9,282 nucleotides of DNA from Paracoccaceae bacterium (GTDB taxonomy: Bacteria; Pseudomonadota; Alphaproteobacteria; Rhodobacterales; Rhodobacteraceae). The position numbers were made by a program, and so were the translations under genes. The notes under the pieces are model-generated. The model was given only the letters and a program-made list of their open reading frames with translations, searched no databases and was not told the origin of the DNA. Below, one piece after another: positions 1 through 6,768 of the stretch (position 1 is its first letter; each line of letters opens with the position of its first letter). Where the stretch lies: positions 1 through 9,282 of the forward strand of contig JALVEX010000286.1 in the NCBI GenBank assembly GCA_027030435.1, written 5' to 3'.

Positions 1-2469
1 CAGGATCGCCTTTCCCTTCCGGGCGGCGCGGAAGGCGGCGCGATCGAGCTGGCGGCGGATCATGGGGGGCGTTTCGCCCTTCGCTTCGAGCAGGCCGGAG
101 ATCACATCGGCACGCACCCCGCTGCGGCGCGCGATCTGGGTGGTGGTGTTCAGCCCCCTTTCGAAGGCGAGAAAGCCGTGCCCGCTTTCCGCCAGATTGG
201 CGAGCGCCTGGCGCACCAGCCCGAGATCGGCCTGGAGGCCCTCGGGGTTGCGGTCCAGGAAGGCCACGGCGAGGGGGATCGCGGCTTTGTATGCCTGAAA
301 GGCGATCTCCACATCCGCGGGCCGCGCGCCCTTGGGCATGTCTGTCAGGATGACGACCTCGAAACCGGCATCGCGGTAGCGTTTTGCCCGCTCGCCCGCA
401 TCATCGCGATTGGCATCGATGGCGAATGTGAGGGGGAGCGCGAGATTGGCGAGCACGTTATCCCCCACGGGATTTTGCGGGTCATCCCGCAACACAAGCG
501 CCAGCAGCGCCCGGCCTTCGGGATTTTCGAAGGGTTCGGCATTGCGGACGAGCGCGGGCATGGTGGCGGCATCCCCGCCGGATTCGGCGCTCTTATCGCC
601 GGGGGTGGCGGGGGAAGGGGGAGCGTCCATCGCCTCCGCTTCTGCGGGATCGTCATCCGCTGGCGAAGCGGTGCGGATCTGAGGGAGCGGCGCATTGGCA
701 TCGGGCGTGACCTTTGCGATCCTGATCTGCCCGCCGCCCTTGCCGACGACGAGGAGGCGCGGGGCTTTCCCCGCCTGCCCGGGCTGAGCGCCGGAAGATG
801 GCGGCGCGACCGGGGCGGCGGAATCCGCGCTCTCTGACGCTTCACCGCCCCCGAAGCCGCTGCCCCCGGACATCGGCTTTCGCAGATGGGGGGAAAGGGT
901 TGCGATGATCTCTTCCCCCGGCGCTGCCTCCGCTTTCGAAGCCTCCGGCGGCGCCGGCCTTTCGGGGCTGGGGGCGGGATCCGTTGCCGCCGGGGCGAGC
1001 GCGATCCGGGTATCGTTCTGCGCCTCCAGCGCGGGCGCGCCGGCCCCGGTCAGCGCCGGCGGCATCGGGGCGATGGCGAGGCCGGGCAAGGCTTTGGTCG
1101 CCACCTGCATGGGCGATCCGGGCCGGGCGGGGGCGGAAAGCCTGGCTTTCGGCGCGGCTCTCGCCACCGGGGCGGGGGCTTGTTCCGCGCCTCCTCCGGC
1201 GCCGGCGGGCAACACATCGCCCTCGAGCGCGCCTCTGATTTCCCCGTCGATCGGAGCGAGATCCTGCGGCACGGTGGTTTCGGGCGGGACCGGGCCCGGT
1301 TCGGAGGCGGGGGCAGGTTCCTGCGCGGGGGCCGGCTTCGGCGAAGGCGCGGGCTTTGGCGACGCACCCGGAGGCTTCATGAACTTGGCGCCGGGCGGCC
1401 CTTTCGGCTTGCCCGCATCGCTTCCGGCCTGCGCATCGGCGCCCTCTGGAGCCGCTTCGCCACCGGCCGCGTTTTCGCCGCCGCCCTCGCCGCCATCATT
1501 ACCGGAAGCTGCCGCTTTCTGCTCATCGTTCGAGCCGGTGGGGCCTGCGCCTTCTTCGGCCTTGCCACCCGCATCGCCCTGCCGGCCATTGCCCTGCTCC
1601 GCATCGCCTTGCGCCGCATCGCCCGGCGCAGCCCCCGCGCCATCGGCGAAGCCCGGCGCCTCGGATGGCATTTGCGTGCCGTCAACACCGCCGGGTGCTT
1701 CGGGGATGGCCCCGCCGATCCCGTCGGTTGCCCCGGGGCCGGCCTGCGCCGCCCCGCCGCCTGCCGCTCCGCCTCCTGCCGCGCGCACCCCGGCGGAGCC
1801 GCCAGCGGGCGCGATGATCACGATCTCGCCCTTCTCGTTCACCCGGAGCGAGCCCTGCCCACCGCCCTCGGGCGGCGAGATGATGACCCCGCCCGGGGGG
1901 GCGGTGCCAATGGCACCGGTGCGCGGGGCAGAATCGCTCTCTGCCGGGGCCGGCTCCGAAGCTCCGGCATCTGTGGCTTCCGGCTCGGATGTTTCCGGCT
2001 CGGCTGTGGCAGGTTCGACTGTGGCAGGTTCGGGTTGCGGCGCAGGCTGGGCGCCTGTGCTTTCGGAAGGCTGTTCCTCCGTATCACTCCCGCTCTGTTC
2101 CGCTGTATCCGCCGGCGGGGCGATGGCTTCGATCTCCGCCTCCTCGCCGAAACCGGCGGTGGCGGGCCTTTCGCCCTCCGCCCCCCTTTCGCTCGCCTCA
2201 GCCGGCGCGCCGTTGTCTGCCTCTTCGCCACCGCCCGCCGGGGCGGCTTGCGGGGCGGTTTCTCCCGCCTGCCCCGGCACCGCGCCAGTATCCGCACCCG
2301 TTGCCGCTTTCGCGTCTTTCGCCTCCGCTGCATCCGCCCCCCCCGGATCAGCGCCCGCGGGCGCCTCTTCGGGCCTTTGCGGCAGAGGCATCAGCGATGA
2401 AACCGCCACGGCAACAATCGCGGCGAAGATGCCGCCCCACACAACACCGGAAATGAATCCTCTGAACAC
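1..2469 (-). CDS. Divergent polysaccharide deacetylase family protein (YibQ/DUF610-like), membrane-anchored, C-terminus cut by window edge
   Basis: One uninterrupted minus-strand frame runs from a GTG at 2469 to base 1 (823 codons, no stop; the 3' end is missing). An in-frame TAA lies six codons upstream and GGAGAG sits just before the GTG, which fixes this start. Residues 1-29 (MFRGFISGVVWGGIFAAIVA...) look like a single N-terminal membrane anchor or uncleaved signal. Residues of about 30-630 are low-complexity, rich in Pro, Ala, Gly and Glu, with pentapeptide repeats, and are probably disordered and periplasmic. From about residue 637 a folded domain begins: ALVLRDD with Asp662-Asp663, PLTFAIDAN, then GFEVVILTDMP (702-712) and a region matching the Rhodobacterales 'divergent polysaccharide deacetylase' type (GLNTTTQIARRSGV). 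The family is usually assigned to envelope carbohydrate metabolism, but the substrate is unknown. The canonical HEVLLH histidines are replaced by Phe703 and Leu708, so activity is doubtful. It is transcribed divergently from trpG. Family call is from recalled motifs. Confidence 0.85.
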   Translation of the reverse strand, partial: MFRGFISGVVWGGIFAAIVAVAVSSLMPLPQRPEEAPAGADPGGADAAEAKDAKAATGADTGAVPGQAGETAPQAAPAGGGEEADNGAPAEASERGAEGERPATAGFGEEAEIEAIAPPADTAEQSGSDTEEQPSESTGAQPAPQPEPATVEPATAEPETSEPEATDAGASEPAPAESDSAPRTGAIGTAPPGGVIISPPEGGGQGSLRVNEKGEIVIIAPAGGSAGVRAAGGGAAGGGAAQAGPGATDGIGGAIPEAPGGVDGTQMPSEAPGFADGAGAAPGDAAQGDAEQGNGRQGDAGGKAEEGAGPTGSNDEQKAAASGNDGGEGGGENAAGGEAAPEGADAQAGSDAGKPKGPPGAKFMKPPGASPKPAPSPKPAPAQEPAPASEPGPVPPETTVPQDLAPIDGEIRGALEGDVLPAGAGGGAEQAPAPVARAAPKARLSAPARPGSPMQVATKALPGLAIAPMPPALTGAGAPALEAQNDTRIALAPAATDPAPSPERPAPPEASKAEAAPGEEIIATLSPHLRKPMSGGSGFGGGEASESADSAAPVAPPSSGAQPGQAGKAPRLLVVGKGGGQIRIAKVTPDANAPLPQIRTASPADDDPAEAEAMDAPPSPATPGDKSAESGGDAATMPALVRNAEPFENPEGRALLALVLRDDPQNPVGDNVLANLALPLTFAIDANRDDAGERAKRYRDAGFEVVILTDMPKGARPADVEIAFQAYKAAIPLAVAFLDRNPEGLQADLGLVRQALANLAESGHGFLAFERGLNTTTQIARRSGVRADVISGLLEAKGETPPMIRRQLDRAAFRAARKGKAIL
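1573..1623 (-). repeat. Second 15-bp period repeat encoding GDAxQ pentapeptides
   Basis: Units at 1573-1587, 1588-1602 and 1603-1617, plus a partial unit to 1623, share atc/tgcc(c/t)tg at each start. On the minus strand they encode GDAAQ-GDAEQ-GNGRQ-GDAGG in the same linker. They are imperfect, so this is an old or diverging tandem repeat. Confidence 0.5.
1974..2033 (-). repeat. 15-bp period repeat encoding EPxxx pentapeptides
   Basis: Two near-perfect 15-bp units (2004-2018 and 2019-2033, ctgtggcaggttcg followed by a or g) are flanked on the low-coordinate side by two more degenerate units. On the minus strand they encode EPATV, EPATA, EPETS and EPEAT in the deacetylase-like protein's linker. 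The period keeps frame, so copy changes would lengthen or shorten the linker without breaking it. Confidence 0.6.
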
Positions 2470-2522
2470 TGCTCTCTCCGCTTGTTACGCCACGCCTGCC
2501 CTCGAACAACCGGGCCTTGCCC

Positions 2523-2550
2523 TTGCTTGGCTGTTTGGGGCATGTATAGC
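2523..2550 (+). promoter_or_regulatory. Candidate sigma-70-type promoter for trpG
   Basis: TTGCTT at 2523-2528 and TATAGC at 2545-2550 are separated by 16 bp, about 50 bp before the trpG ATG. The region is the only gap between trpG and the divergent gene. On the opposite strand the same bases read TATACA, a possible -10 for the deacetylase-like gene, though no good -35 accompanies it. Promoter assignment is inference from consensus. Confidence 0.45.
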
Positions 2551-2552
2551 GC

Positions 2553-2569
2553 GAACCAAACACCGGTTC
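2553..2569. promoter_or_regulatory. Inverted repeat GAACC-N7-GGTTC, possible operator
   Basis: GAACC at 2553-2557 and GGTTC at 2565-2569 form a perfect 5-bp inverted repeat with a 7-bp spacer, placed where transcription of trpG should start. It could be a protein-binding site or a short 5'-UTR hairpin. It is not the direct-repeat LexA box seen before lexA. No specific regulator can be named. Confidence 0.3.
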
Positions 2570-2599
2570 ACCCCAAAATGTTGCAGCCAGCGGTCCGCC

Positions 2600-3187
2600 A
2601 TGCTCCTCCTGATCGACAATTACGACAGTTTCACCTGGAACCTCGTCCATTACCTGGGCGAGCTCGGAGCCGAGGTGAAGGTCGTGCGCAATGATGAGAT
2701 CAACGTGCAGGAGGCCATGGGAGCGGGTGCCGAGGGCTTCGTGCTCTCGCCCGGACCCTGCGATCCGGCCCGCGCCGGCATCTGCCTCGCGCTCACCAAG
2801 GCGGCAGCCGAGGCGCGCATGCCGCTCCTTGGCGTCTGCCTCGGGCACCAGACGATCGGCGAAGCCTTCGGCGGGCAGGTCGTGCAGGCGCCCGAGATCG
2901 TGCATGGCAAGCTCGGCGAGATCCGCCATGACGGCACGGGCGTGTTCGCCGGCCTGCCCTCGCCGCTCAGGGCCACGCGCTATCACTCGCTGGTGGTGGC
3001 GCACGAAAGCCTGCCCGACTGCCTGCGCGTCAATGCCGAACTGGCCGATGGCACCATCATGGGGCTCGCCCACCGCGATCTGCCGATCCACGGGGTGCAG
3101 TTCCATCCCGAAAGCATCGCCTCCGAGCACGGCCATGATCTGCTGAAGAACTTCCTCGCAACCCTGAAAACCCCGGAGCCCGCATGA
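2600..3187 (+). CDS. trpG: Anthranilate synthase component II (glutamine amidotransferase)
   Basis: TrpG hydrolyses glutamine and channels ammonia to TrpE, which makes anthranilate from chorismate, the first step of tryptophan synthesis. The 195-residue length is normal for a free-standing subunit. Class I amidotransferase features are all present: N-terminal LLLIDNYDSFTWNL, VLSPGPCDP (oxyanion region), the nucleophile Cys80 in LLGVCLGHQ, and the His169/Glu171 pair in QFHPES. The ATG at 2600 begins exactly at the conserved LLLIDNYDSF, so the much longer in-frame extension upstream is not used; no strong Shine-Dalgarno is visible. The TGA overlaps the trpD ATG (ATGA), implying translational coupling. 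The protein could also serve PabB for folate, as in many bacteria with a single PabA/TrpG, but the partner genes favour tryptophan. Confidence 0.97.
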   Translation: MLLLIDNYDSFTWNLVHYLGELGAEVKVVRNDEINVQEAMGAGAEGFVLSPGPCDPARAGICLALTKAAAEARMPLLGVCLGHQTIGEAFGGQVVQAPEIVHGKLGEIRHDGTGVFAGLPSPLRATRYHSLVVAHESLPDCLRVNAELADGTIMGLAHRDLPIHGVQFHPESIASEHGHDLLKNFLATLKTPEPA

Positions 3188-4206
3188 GCGAAGCCCTCAA
3201 ACCCCTGATCGCGGCCGCCGCCGAAGGGCCGCTCACCCGCGCTGAGGCCGAAGAAGCCTTCAACATCCTGTTCGAGGGCGATGCCACGCCAAGCCAGATC
3301 GGCGGCTTCCTGATGGCGCTGCGCACCCGTGGCGAAACGGTGGACGAATACGCCGCCGCCGCCGCCGTGATGCGCGCGAAATGCAAACCGGTGAAGGCCC
3401 CCCAGGGCGCGATCGACATCGTCGGCACCGGGGGCGACGGCAAGGGCACGCTCAACATCTCCACCGCCACCGCCTTCGTGGTGGCGGGCGCCGGCGTGCC
3501 CGTGGCCAAGCACGGCAACCGCAACCTTTCCTCGAAATCGGGCGCGGCGGATGCGCTCGGGCAGATGGGCGTCAACGTGATGGTCGGGCCGGAGGTGGTC
3601 GAAGCGGCGCTGGCAAGTGCCGGCATCGCCTTCATGATGGCCCCCATGCATCACCCGGCGATCGCCCATGTGATGCCCACGCGCGCCGAGCTTGGCACCC
3701 GCACCATCTTCAACATCCTCGGCCCCCTGACCAACCCGGCCGGGGTGAAGCGCCAGCTCACCGGCGCCTTCTCCCCCGATCTGATCCGCCCCATGGCCGA
3801 AACCCTGAAGGCGCTCGGCTCCGAACGCGCCTGGCTGGTGCACGGCGGCGACGGCACCGACGAGCTTTCCATCGCCGCCCCGAGCCGCGTCGCCGCGCTC
3901 GAGGAAAGCGGCGAGATCCGCGAATTCGAGATCTCCCCCGAGGATGCCGGCCTGCCCCTGCATCCCTTCGAGGCCATCCTCGGCGGCACCCCCGAGGAAA
4001 ACGGCCGCGCCTTCGCCGCCCTGCTGGCGGGCGAGAAATCCGCCTACCGCGATGCGGTGCTGCTGAACGCCGCCGCCGCCCTGATGGTGGCCGGCAAGGC
4101 AGGCACCCTCCCCGAAGGGGTTGAAATGGCGGCCGAAAGCATCGACAGCGGCGCGGCACGCGAGAAGATCGAAATCCTCGCCCGGATCACCTCCGCCGCC
4201 GGCTGA
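3184..4206 (+). CDS. trpD: Anthranilate phosphoribosyltransferase
   Basis: TrpD transfers phosphoribose from PRPP to anthranilate, the second committed step of tryptophan synthesis, in the cytoplasm. The 340 residues match the usual family length. An N-terminal helical domain (LTRAEAEEAFNILFEGDATPSQIGGFL) precedes the PRPP-binding loop GTGGDG (81-86) and TLNIST. KHGNR (109-113) and SSKSGAADAL follow, then RAELGTRTIFNILGPLTNP, and HGGDGTDE with the metal-binding pair Asp226-Glu227. No key residue is missing. The ATG overlaps the trpG stop by four bases. Downstream, trpC is not directly adjacent: a 140-bp gap and a Hint-domain gene intervene. Confidence 0.97.
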   Translation: MSEALKPLIAAAAEGPLTRAEAEEAFNILFEGDATPSQIGGFLMALRTRGETVDEYAAAAAVMRAKCKPVKAPQGAIDIVGTGGDGKGTLNISTATAFVVAGAGVPVAKHGNRNLSSKSGAADALGQMGVNVMVGPEVVEAALASAGIAFMMAPMHHPAIAHVMPTRAELGTRTIFNILGPLTNPAGVKRQLTGAFSPDLIRPMAETLKALGSERAWLVHGGDGTDELSIAAPSRVAALEESGEIREFEISPEDAGLPLHPFEAILGGTPEENGRAFAALLAGEKSAYRDAVLLNAAAALMVAGKAGTLPEGVEMAAESIDSGAAREKIEILARITSAAG

Positions 4207-4243
4207 CGCGGCACCGAAGCTCCCTCCCCATCGCTGGTCCCTG

Positions 4244-4264
4244 AAATATCCCCGCCGGAGGCAT
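4244..4264 (-). repeat. Possible Rhodobacterales intergenic repeat element (single copy here)
   Basis: On the minus strand the bases read as a CCTCCGGCGGGGATATTT core, a sequence type I recall recurring between genes in Rhodobacteraceae genomes. Only one intergenic copy occurs in this window, so repetitiveness cannot be shown here. It lies 37 bp after the trpD stop in the 4207-4346 gap. That gap otherwise contains only an imperfect GCCGG/CCGGC hairpin and no convincing promoter. Confidence 0.3.
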
Positions 4265-4346
4265 CCCGCCCCGGCCACCCCGCCTTGAATATGCCATCTT
4301 GAGATGCCAGAGTTGCCGAAGTCCAGAAAACCGGATGCAGCGAACA

Positions 4347-5435
4347 ATGGCCGACCCCTACATATCGGAAGTCAAATATCTCGGCGGCGCCAACAAGGAT
4401 TTCATCGAGATCGCCGTCACCACCGGCACCGATGTGAGCAATCTCCAGGTCATCGTCTATAACGCGGATGGCACCGTGCGCACCACCAATGCGCTCGGCT
4501 CCGTTGTCAATACCGTTGCGGGCAAGGATGTCTATGTCATCGACACGGCGACCTCCTCCACCTTCAACGGCCTGCACAAATTCGGCGCAGTCGCGCTTTA
4601 CGACGCCGCCACCAATACCGTTCACCAGTTCATCTCCTTTACCGACAACGCCGCCGCCGTCACTGCCACGGAAGGCCCCGCCAACGGCCTGACCTCCACC
4701 GAAATCGGCCAGGCCGGCGCGGGCCAGTCGCTCGAAAGCACCGATGGCGGAAACAGCTACCACGTGCTCGATCCGCCTTCGAAGGGCACCACGCCATGCT
4801 TCCTGAGCGGCACGCTGGTGCTGACGGAATCAGGCGAGCGGCCGATCGAGGATCTTCGCCCGGGCGACAGGGTGATCACCCTCGATCACGGCGCACAGGA
4901 AATCCTCTGGGCCGGCCGGACACGGATCATGCCCTCACGCCGGGCGGCGCGCCTCATCAGCGAGCAGCCGATCACCATACGCGCTCACGCTTTCGGCCCC
5001 GATCTTCCGCGCCGCGATCTCCATGTCTCGCCCAATCACCGGGTGCTTCTCGATCACTACCGCTGCCAGCTCGATTTCGGCTGCGCCCAACTCCTCGCCG
5101 CGGCCGGGCATCTCGTGAACGGCACCACGATCCTGCGCAGCGCCACACGCGCGCCCATCCTCTATCACCATCTTCTGTTCGAGCGCCACGAGATCATCTT
5201 TACGGAGAACCTGCCCACCGAAAGCCTCTATCCTTCTGCCGCCACCTTCGAGGCCTTCCCTCCAGAGGCGCGCGCCAGCCTGCCGGAAAGATACCCATCC
5301 GCCTGCCACCTTGCCCGCCCGCAACTGCGCGCCTTCGAGGCATGCTGCATCGCCGAGGCCATCCTCGCCCCCACGCCCGAATCTCCCCCGCCCGGCGCGG
5401 CCATGCAGGGAATGCGCCAGGCATACGGGTTTTGA
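4347..5435 (+). CDS. Hint-domain protein with N-terminal lamin-tail-like domain
   Basis: A 362-residue protein with two parts. Residues 1 to about 145 (ISEVKYLGGANKDFIEIAV, LQVIVYNADGTV, FGAVALYDAATNTVHQF) resemble a lamin-tail/LTD-type beta-sandwich. From TPCFLSGTLV onward the sequence fits the Hint_2 type, with candidate nucleophile Cys151, the GDRVITLD strand, a block-B-like SPNH (Ser228-His231), then LVNGTTI, HHLLFERHEIIF and PTESLYP. Hint domains cleave the chain before the Cys (autoprocessing). There is no terminal HN-Cys/Ser/Thr splice junction, so protein splicing is unlikely. Related proteins in Rhodobacterales are often surface or secreted, but no signal peptide is seen. Start: ATG 4347 gives MADPYISEV; ATG 4335 (four codons longer) and TTG 4299 are alternatives, and none has a good ribosome site. 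It lies between trpD and trpC, 35 bp before trpC, with no known role in tryptophan synthesis. Confidence 0.85.
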   Translation: MADPYISEVKYLGGANKDFIEIAVTTGTDVSNLQVIVYNADGTVRTTNALGSVVNTVAGKDVYVIDTATSSTFNGLHKFGAVALYDAATNTVHQFISFTDNAAAVTATEGPANGLTSTEIGQAGAGQSLESTDGGNSYHVLDPPSKGTTPCFLSGTLVLTESGERPIEDLRPGDRVITLDHGAQEILWAGRTRIMPSRRAARLISEQPITIRAHAFGPDLPRRDLHVSPNHRVLLDHYRCQLDFGCAQLLAAAGHLVNGTTILRSATRAPILYHHLLFERHEIIFTENLPTESLYPSAATFEAFPPEARASLPERYPSACHLARPQLRAFEACCIAEAILAPTPESPPPGAAMQGMRQAYGF

Positions 5436-5470
5436 TTGTCCCCGCCCCGCGGCCACGCTAAACAGCCAGC

Positions 5471-6283
5471 ATGGACATTCTTGAAAAGATCCGGGCCTAC
5501 AAGCTCGAGGAAATCGCCGCGCGCAGCGCCGAGCGCCCGCTGGCGGAGGTTGAGGCCGCCGCCCGGGCCGCGCCGCCGGTGCGCCCCTTCGCCGAAGCGC
5601 TGATCCGCGCCAGCCATGACGGCTACGGGCTGATCGCCGAGATCAAGAAAGCCAGCCCGTCGAAAGGGCTGATCCGCGCGGATTTCGATCCCGCCGCCCT
5701 CGCGCAGGCCTATGAGCGCGGCGGCGCCGCCTGCCTCTCGGTGCTGACGGACACCCCGAGCTTCCAGGGCGCCGACGAATACCTCACGGCCGCGCGCGAG
5801 GCCACTTCACTCCCTGTCCTGCGCAAGGATTTCATGCTCGATCCCTATCAGGTGGCCGAAGCCCGGGCGCTCGGCGCCGATTGCATCCTGATCATCATGG
5901 CGATGGTCAGCGATGCCGAGGCCCAGGCGCTCGAAGAAGCCGCAAAGGGCTGGGGGATGGATGCGCTGATCGAGGTCCATGACGAAGCCGAGCTTCAGCG
6001 CGCCGGGGCCCTTTCCTCCCGCCTCCTTGGCATCAACAACCGCGATCTGAAGACCTTCGAAACCTCGCTCGACACCACCAGGCGGCTGGCCAAGCGCGTG
6101 CCCCCCGAGCGCACCATCGTTTCCGAATCCGGCCTCTCCACCCCGGAGGATCTGGCCGAACTCGCCCGCTACGGCGTGCGCTGCTTCCTGATCGGCGAAG
6201 CGCTGATGCGCCAGCCCGATGTGGAGGCCGCCACCCGCGCGCTTCTGGCCAATCCTTACCTTCCCGAAGGCGGAGGGCTCTGA
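5471..6283 (+). CDS. trpC: Indole-3-glycerol phosphate synthase
   Basis: TrpC decarboxylates and closes the ring of CdRP to give indole-3-glycerol phosphate. The 270 residues are the normal monofunctional length; no TrpF domain is fused. The (beta/alpha)8 barrel signature is complete: Glu57 and Lys59 in IAEIKKASPSKG, Lys119 in LRKDF, Glu168 in LIEVHDEAEL, Asn189 in LGINNRDLKTF and Glu219 in VSESG, which align with the catalytic and substrate residues of characterised enzymes. The ATG at 5471 begins the family-typical MDILEKIRAYKLEEI. No strong Shine-Dalgarno is seen. It sits 35 bp after the Hint gene, and its stop is two bases before moaC, so it is probably co-transcribed with the molybdenum cofactor genes. 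Confidence 0.97.
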   Translation: MDILEKIRAYKLEEIAARSAERPLAEVEAAARAAPPVRPFAEALIRASHDGYGLIAEIKKASPSKGLIRADFDPAALAQAYERGGAACLSVLTDTPSFQGADEYLTAAREATSLPVLRKDFMLDPYQVAEARALGADCILIIMAMVSDAEAQALEEAAKGWGMDALIEVHDEAELQRAGALSSRLLGINNRDLKTFETSLDTTRRLAKRVPPERTIVSESGLSTPEDLAELARYGVRCFLIGEALMRQPDVEAATRALLANPYLPEGGGL

Positions 6284-6285
6284 CC

Positions 6286-6765
6286 ATGGCCGGCAAGCTC
6301 ACCCATTTCGATGATGCCGGGCAGGCGCATATGGTGGATGTCTCGCAGAAGGCGGAAACGGCGCGCACGGCGGTGGCCCGCGGCGCGGTGCGGATGAGCC
6401 GCGAAACCTATGAGATCATGGCCGCGGGCAGCGCGAAGAAGGGCGATGTGCTGGGCGTGGCGCGCCTTGCCGGGATCATGGGCGCGAAGAAATGCAGCGA
6501 GCTGATCCCGCTCTGCCATCCTCTGCCGATCACCAAGGTTTCGCTCGATCTCGCCCCCGATCCCGATCTGCCCGGCGTGGTGATCGAAGCCACCGTGAAA
6601 ACCACCGGCAAGACGGGCGTGGAGATGGAGGCGCTGACGGCCGTCACCACCGCCGCGCTCACCGTTTACGATATGCTGAAAGCGGTGGAAAAGGGCATGG
6701 AAATCAGCGATATCCGCCTCGTGATGAAGGAAGGCGGAAAATCCGGGCGGTATGAGGCGGAGTAG
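6286..6765 (+). CDS. moaC: Cyclic pyranopterin monophosphate synthase (molybdenum cofactor, MoaC)
   Basis: MoaC converts the MoaA product (3',8-cyclo-7,8-dihydro-GTP) to cyclic pyranopterin monophosphate, the early step of Moco synthesis. At 159 residues it has the E. coli length. Conserved blocks are present in order: HMVDVSQKAETARTA, KKGDVLGVARLAGIMGAKK, LIPLCHPLPI, TGKTGVEMEALTAV, YDMLKAVEKGM and KEGGKSG. Lys52, Asp129 and Lys132 align with the catalytic Lys51, Asp128 and Lys131 of the E. coli enzyme. GGAGG at 6272-6276, inside the end of trpC, is a good ribosome site for the ATG at 6286. moeA starts three bases after the stop. Confidence 0.97.
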   Translation: MAGKLTHFDDAGQAHMVDVSQKAETARTAVARGAVRMSRETYEIMAAGSAKKGDVLGVARLAGIMGAKKCSELIPLCHPLPITKVSLDLAPDPDLPGVVIEATVKTTGKTGVEMEALTAVTTAALTVYDMLKAVEKGMEISDIRLVMKEGGKSGRYEAE

Positions 6766-6768
6766 GGC

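Noticed and set aside
905..2599. Very long plus-strand open frame running in phase into trpG
   Set aside because: It is antisense to the deacetylase-like gene, its product is Ser/Ala/Pro-rich without any motif, and trpG homology begins exactly at the ATG at 2600. The open frame is a by-product of GC-rich codon use.
2542..2694. Short frame upstream of trpG as a trp leader peptide
   Set aside because: It has no tryptophan codons near its start, no attenuator hairpin series, and it runs into trpG in another frame.
4299..4346. TTG start (16 codons longer) for the Hint-domain protein
   Set aside because: The extension MRCQSCRSPENRMQRT is Cys/Arg-rich, unlike the domain that follows, and no ribosome site precedes it. 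ATG 4335 cannot be fully excluded.
2983..4347. 454-codon minus-strand open frame opposite trpD
   Set aside because: It has Gly/His-rich composition, no motif, and is fully antisense to an intact trpD.
4347..5435. Intein inserted in trpD or trpC
   Set aside because: trpD and trpC are both complete with normal ends, and the Hint gene has its own N-terminal domain, stop and no splice junction.
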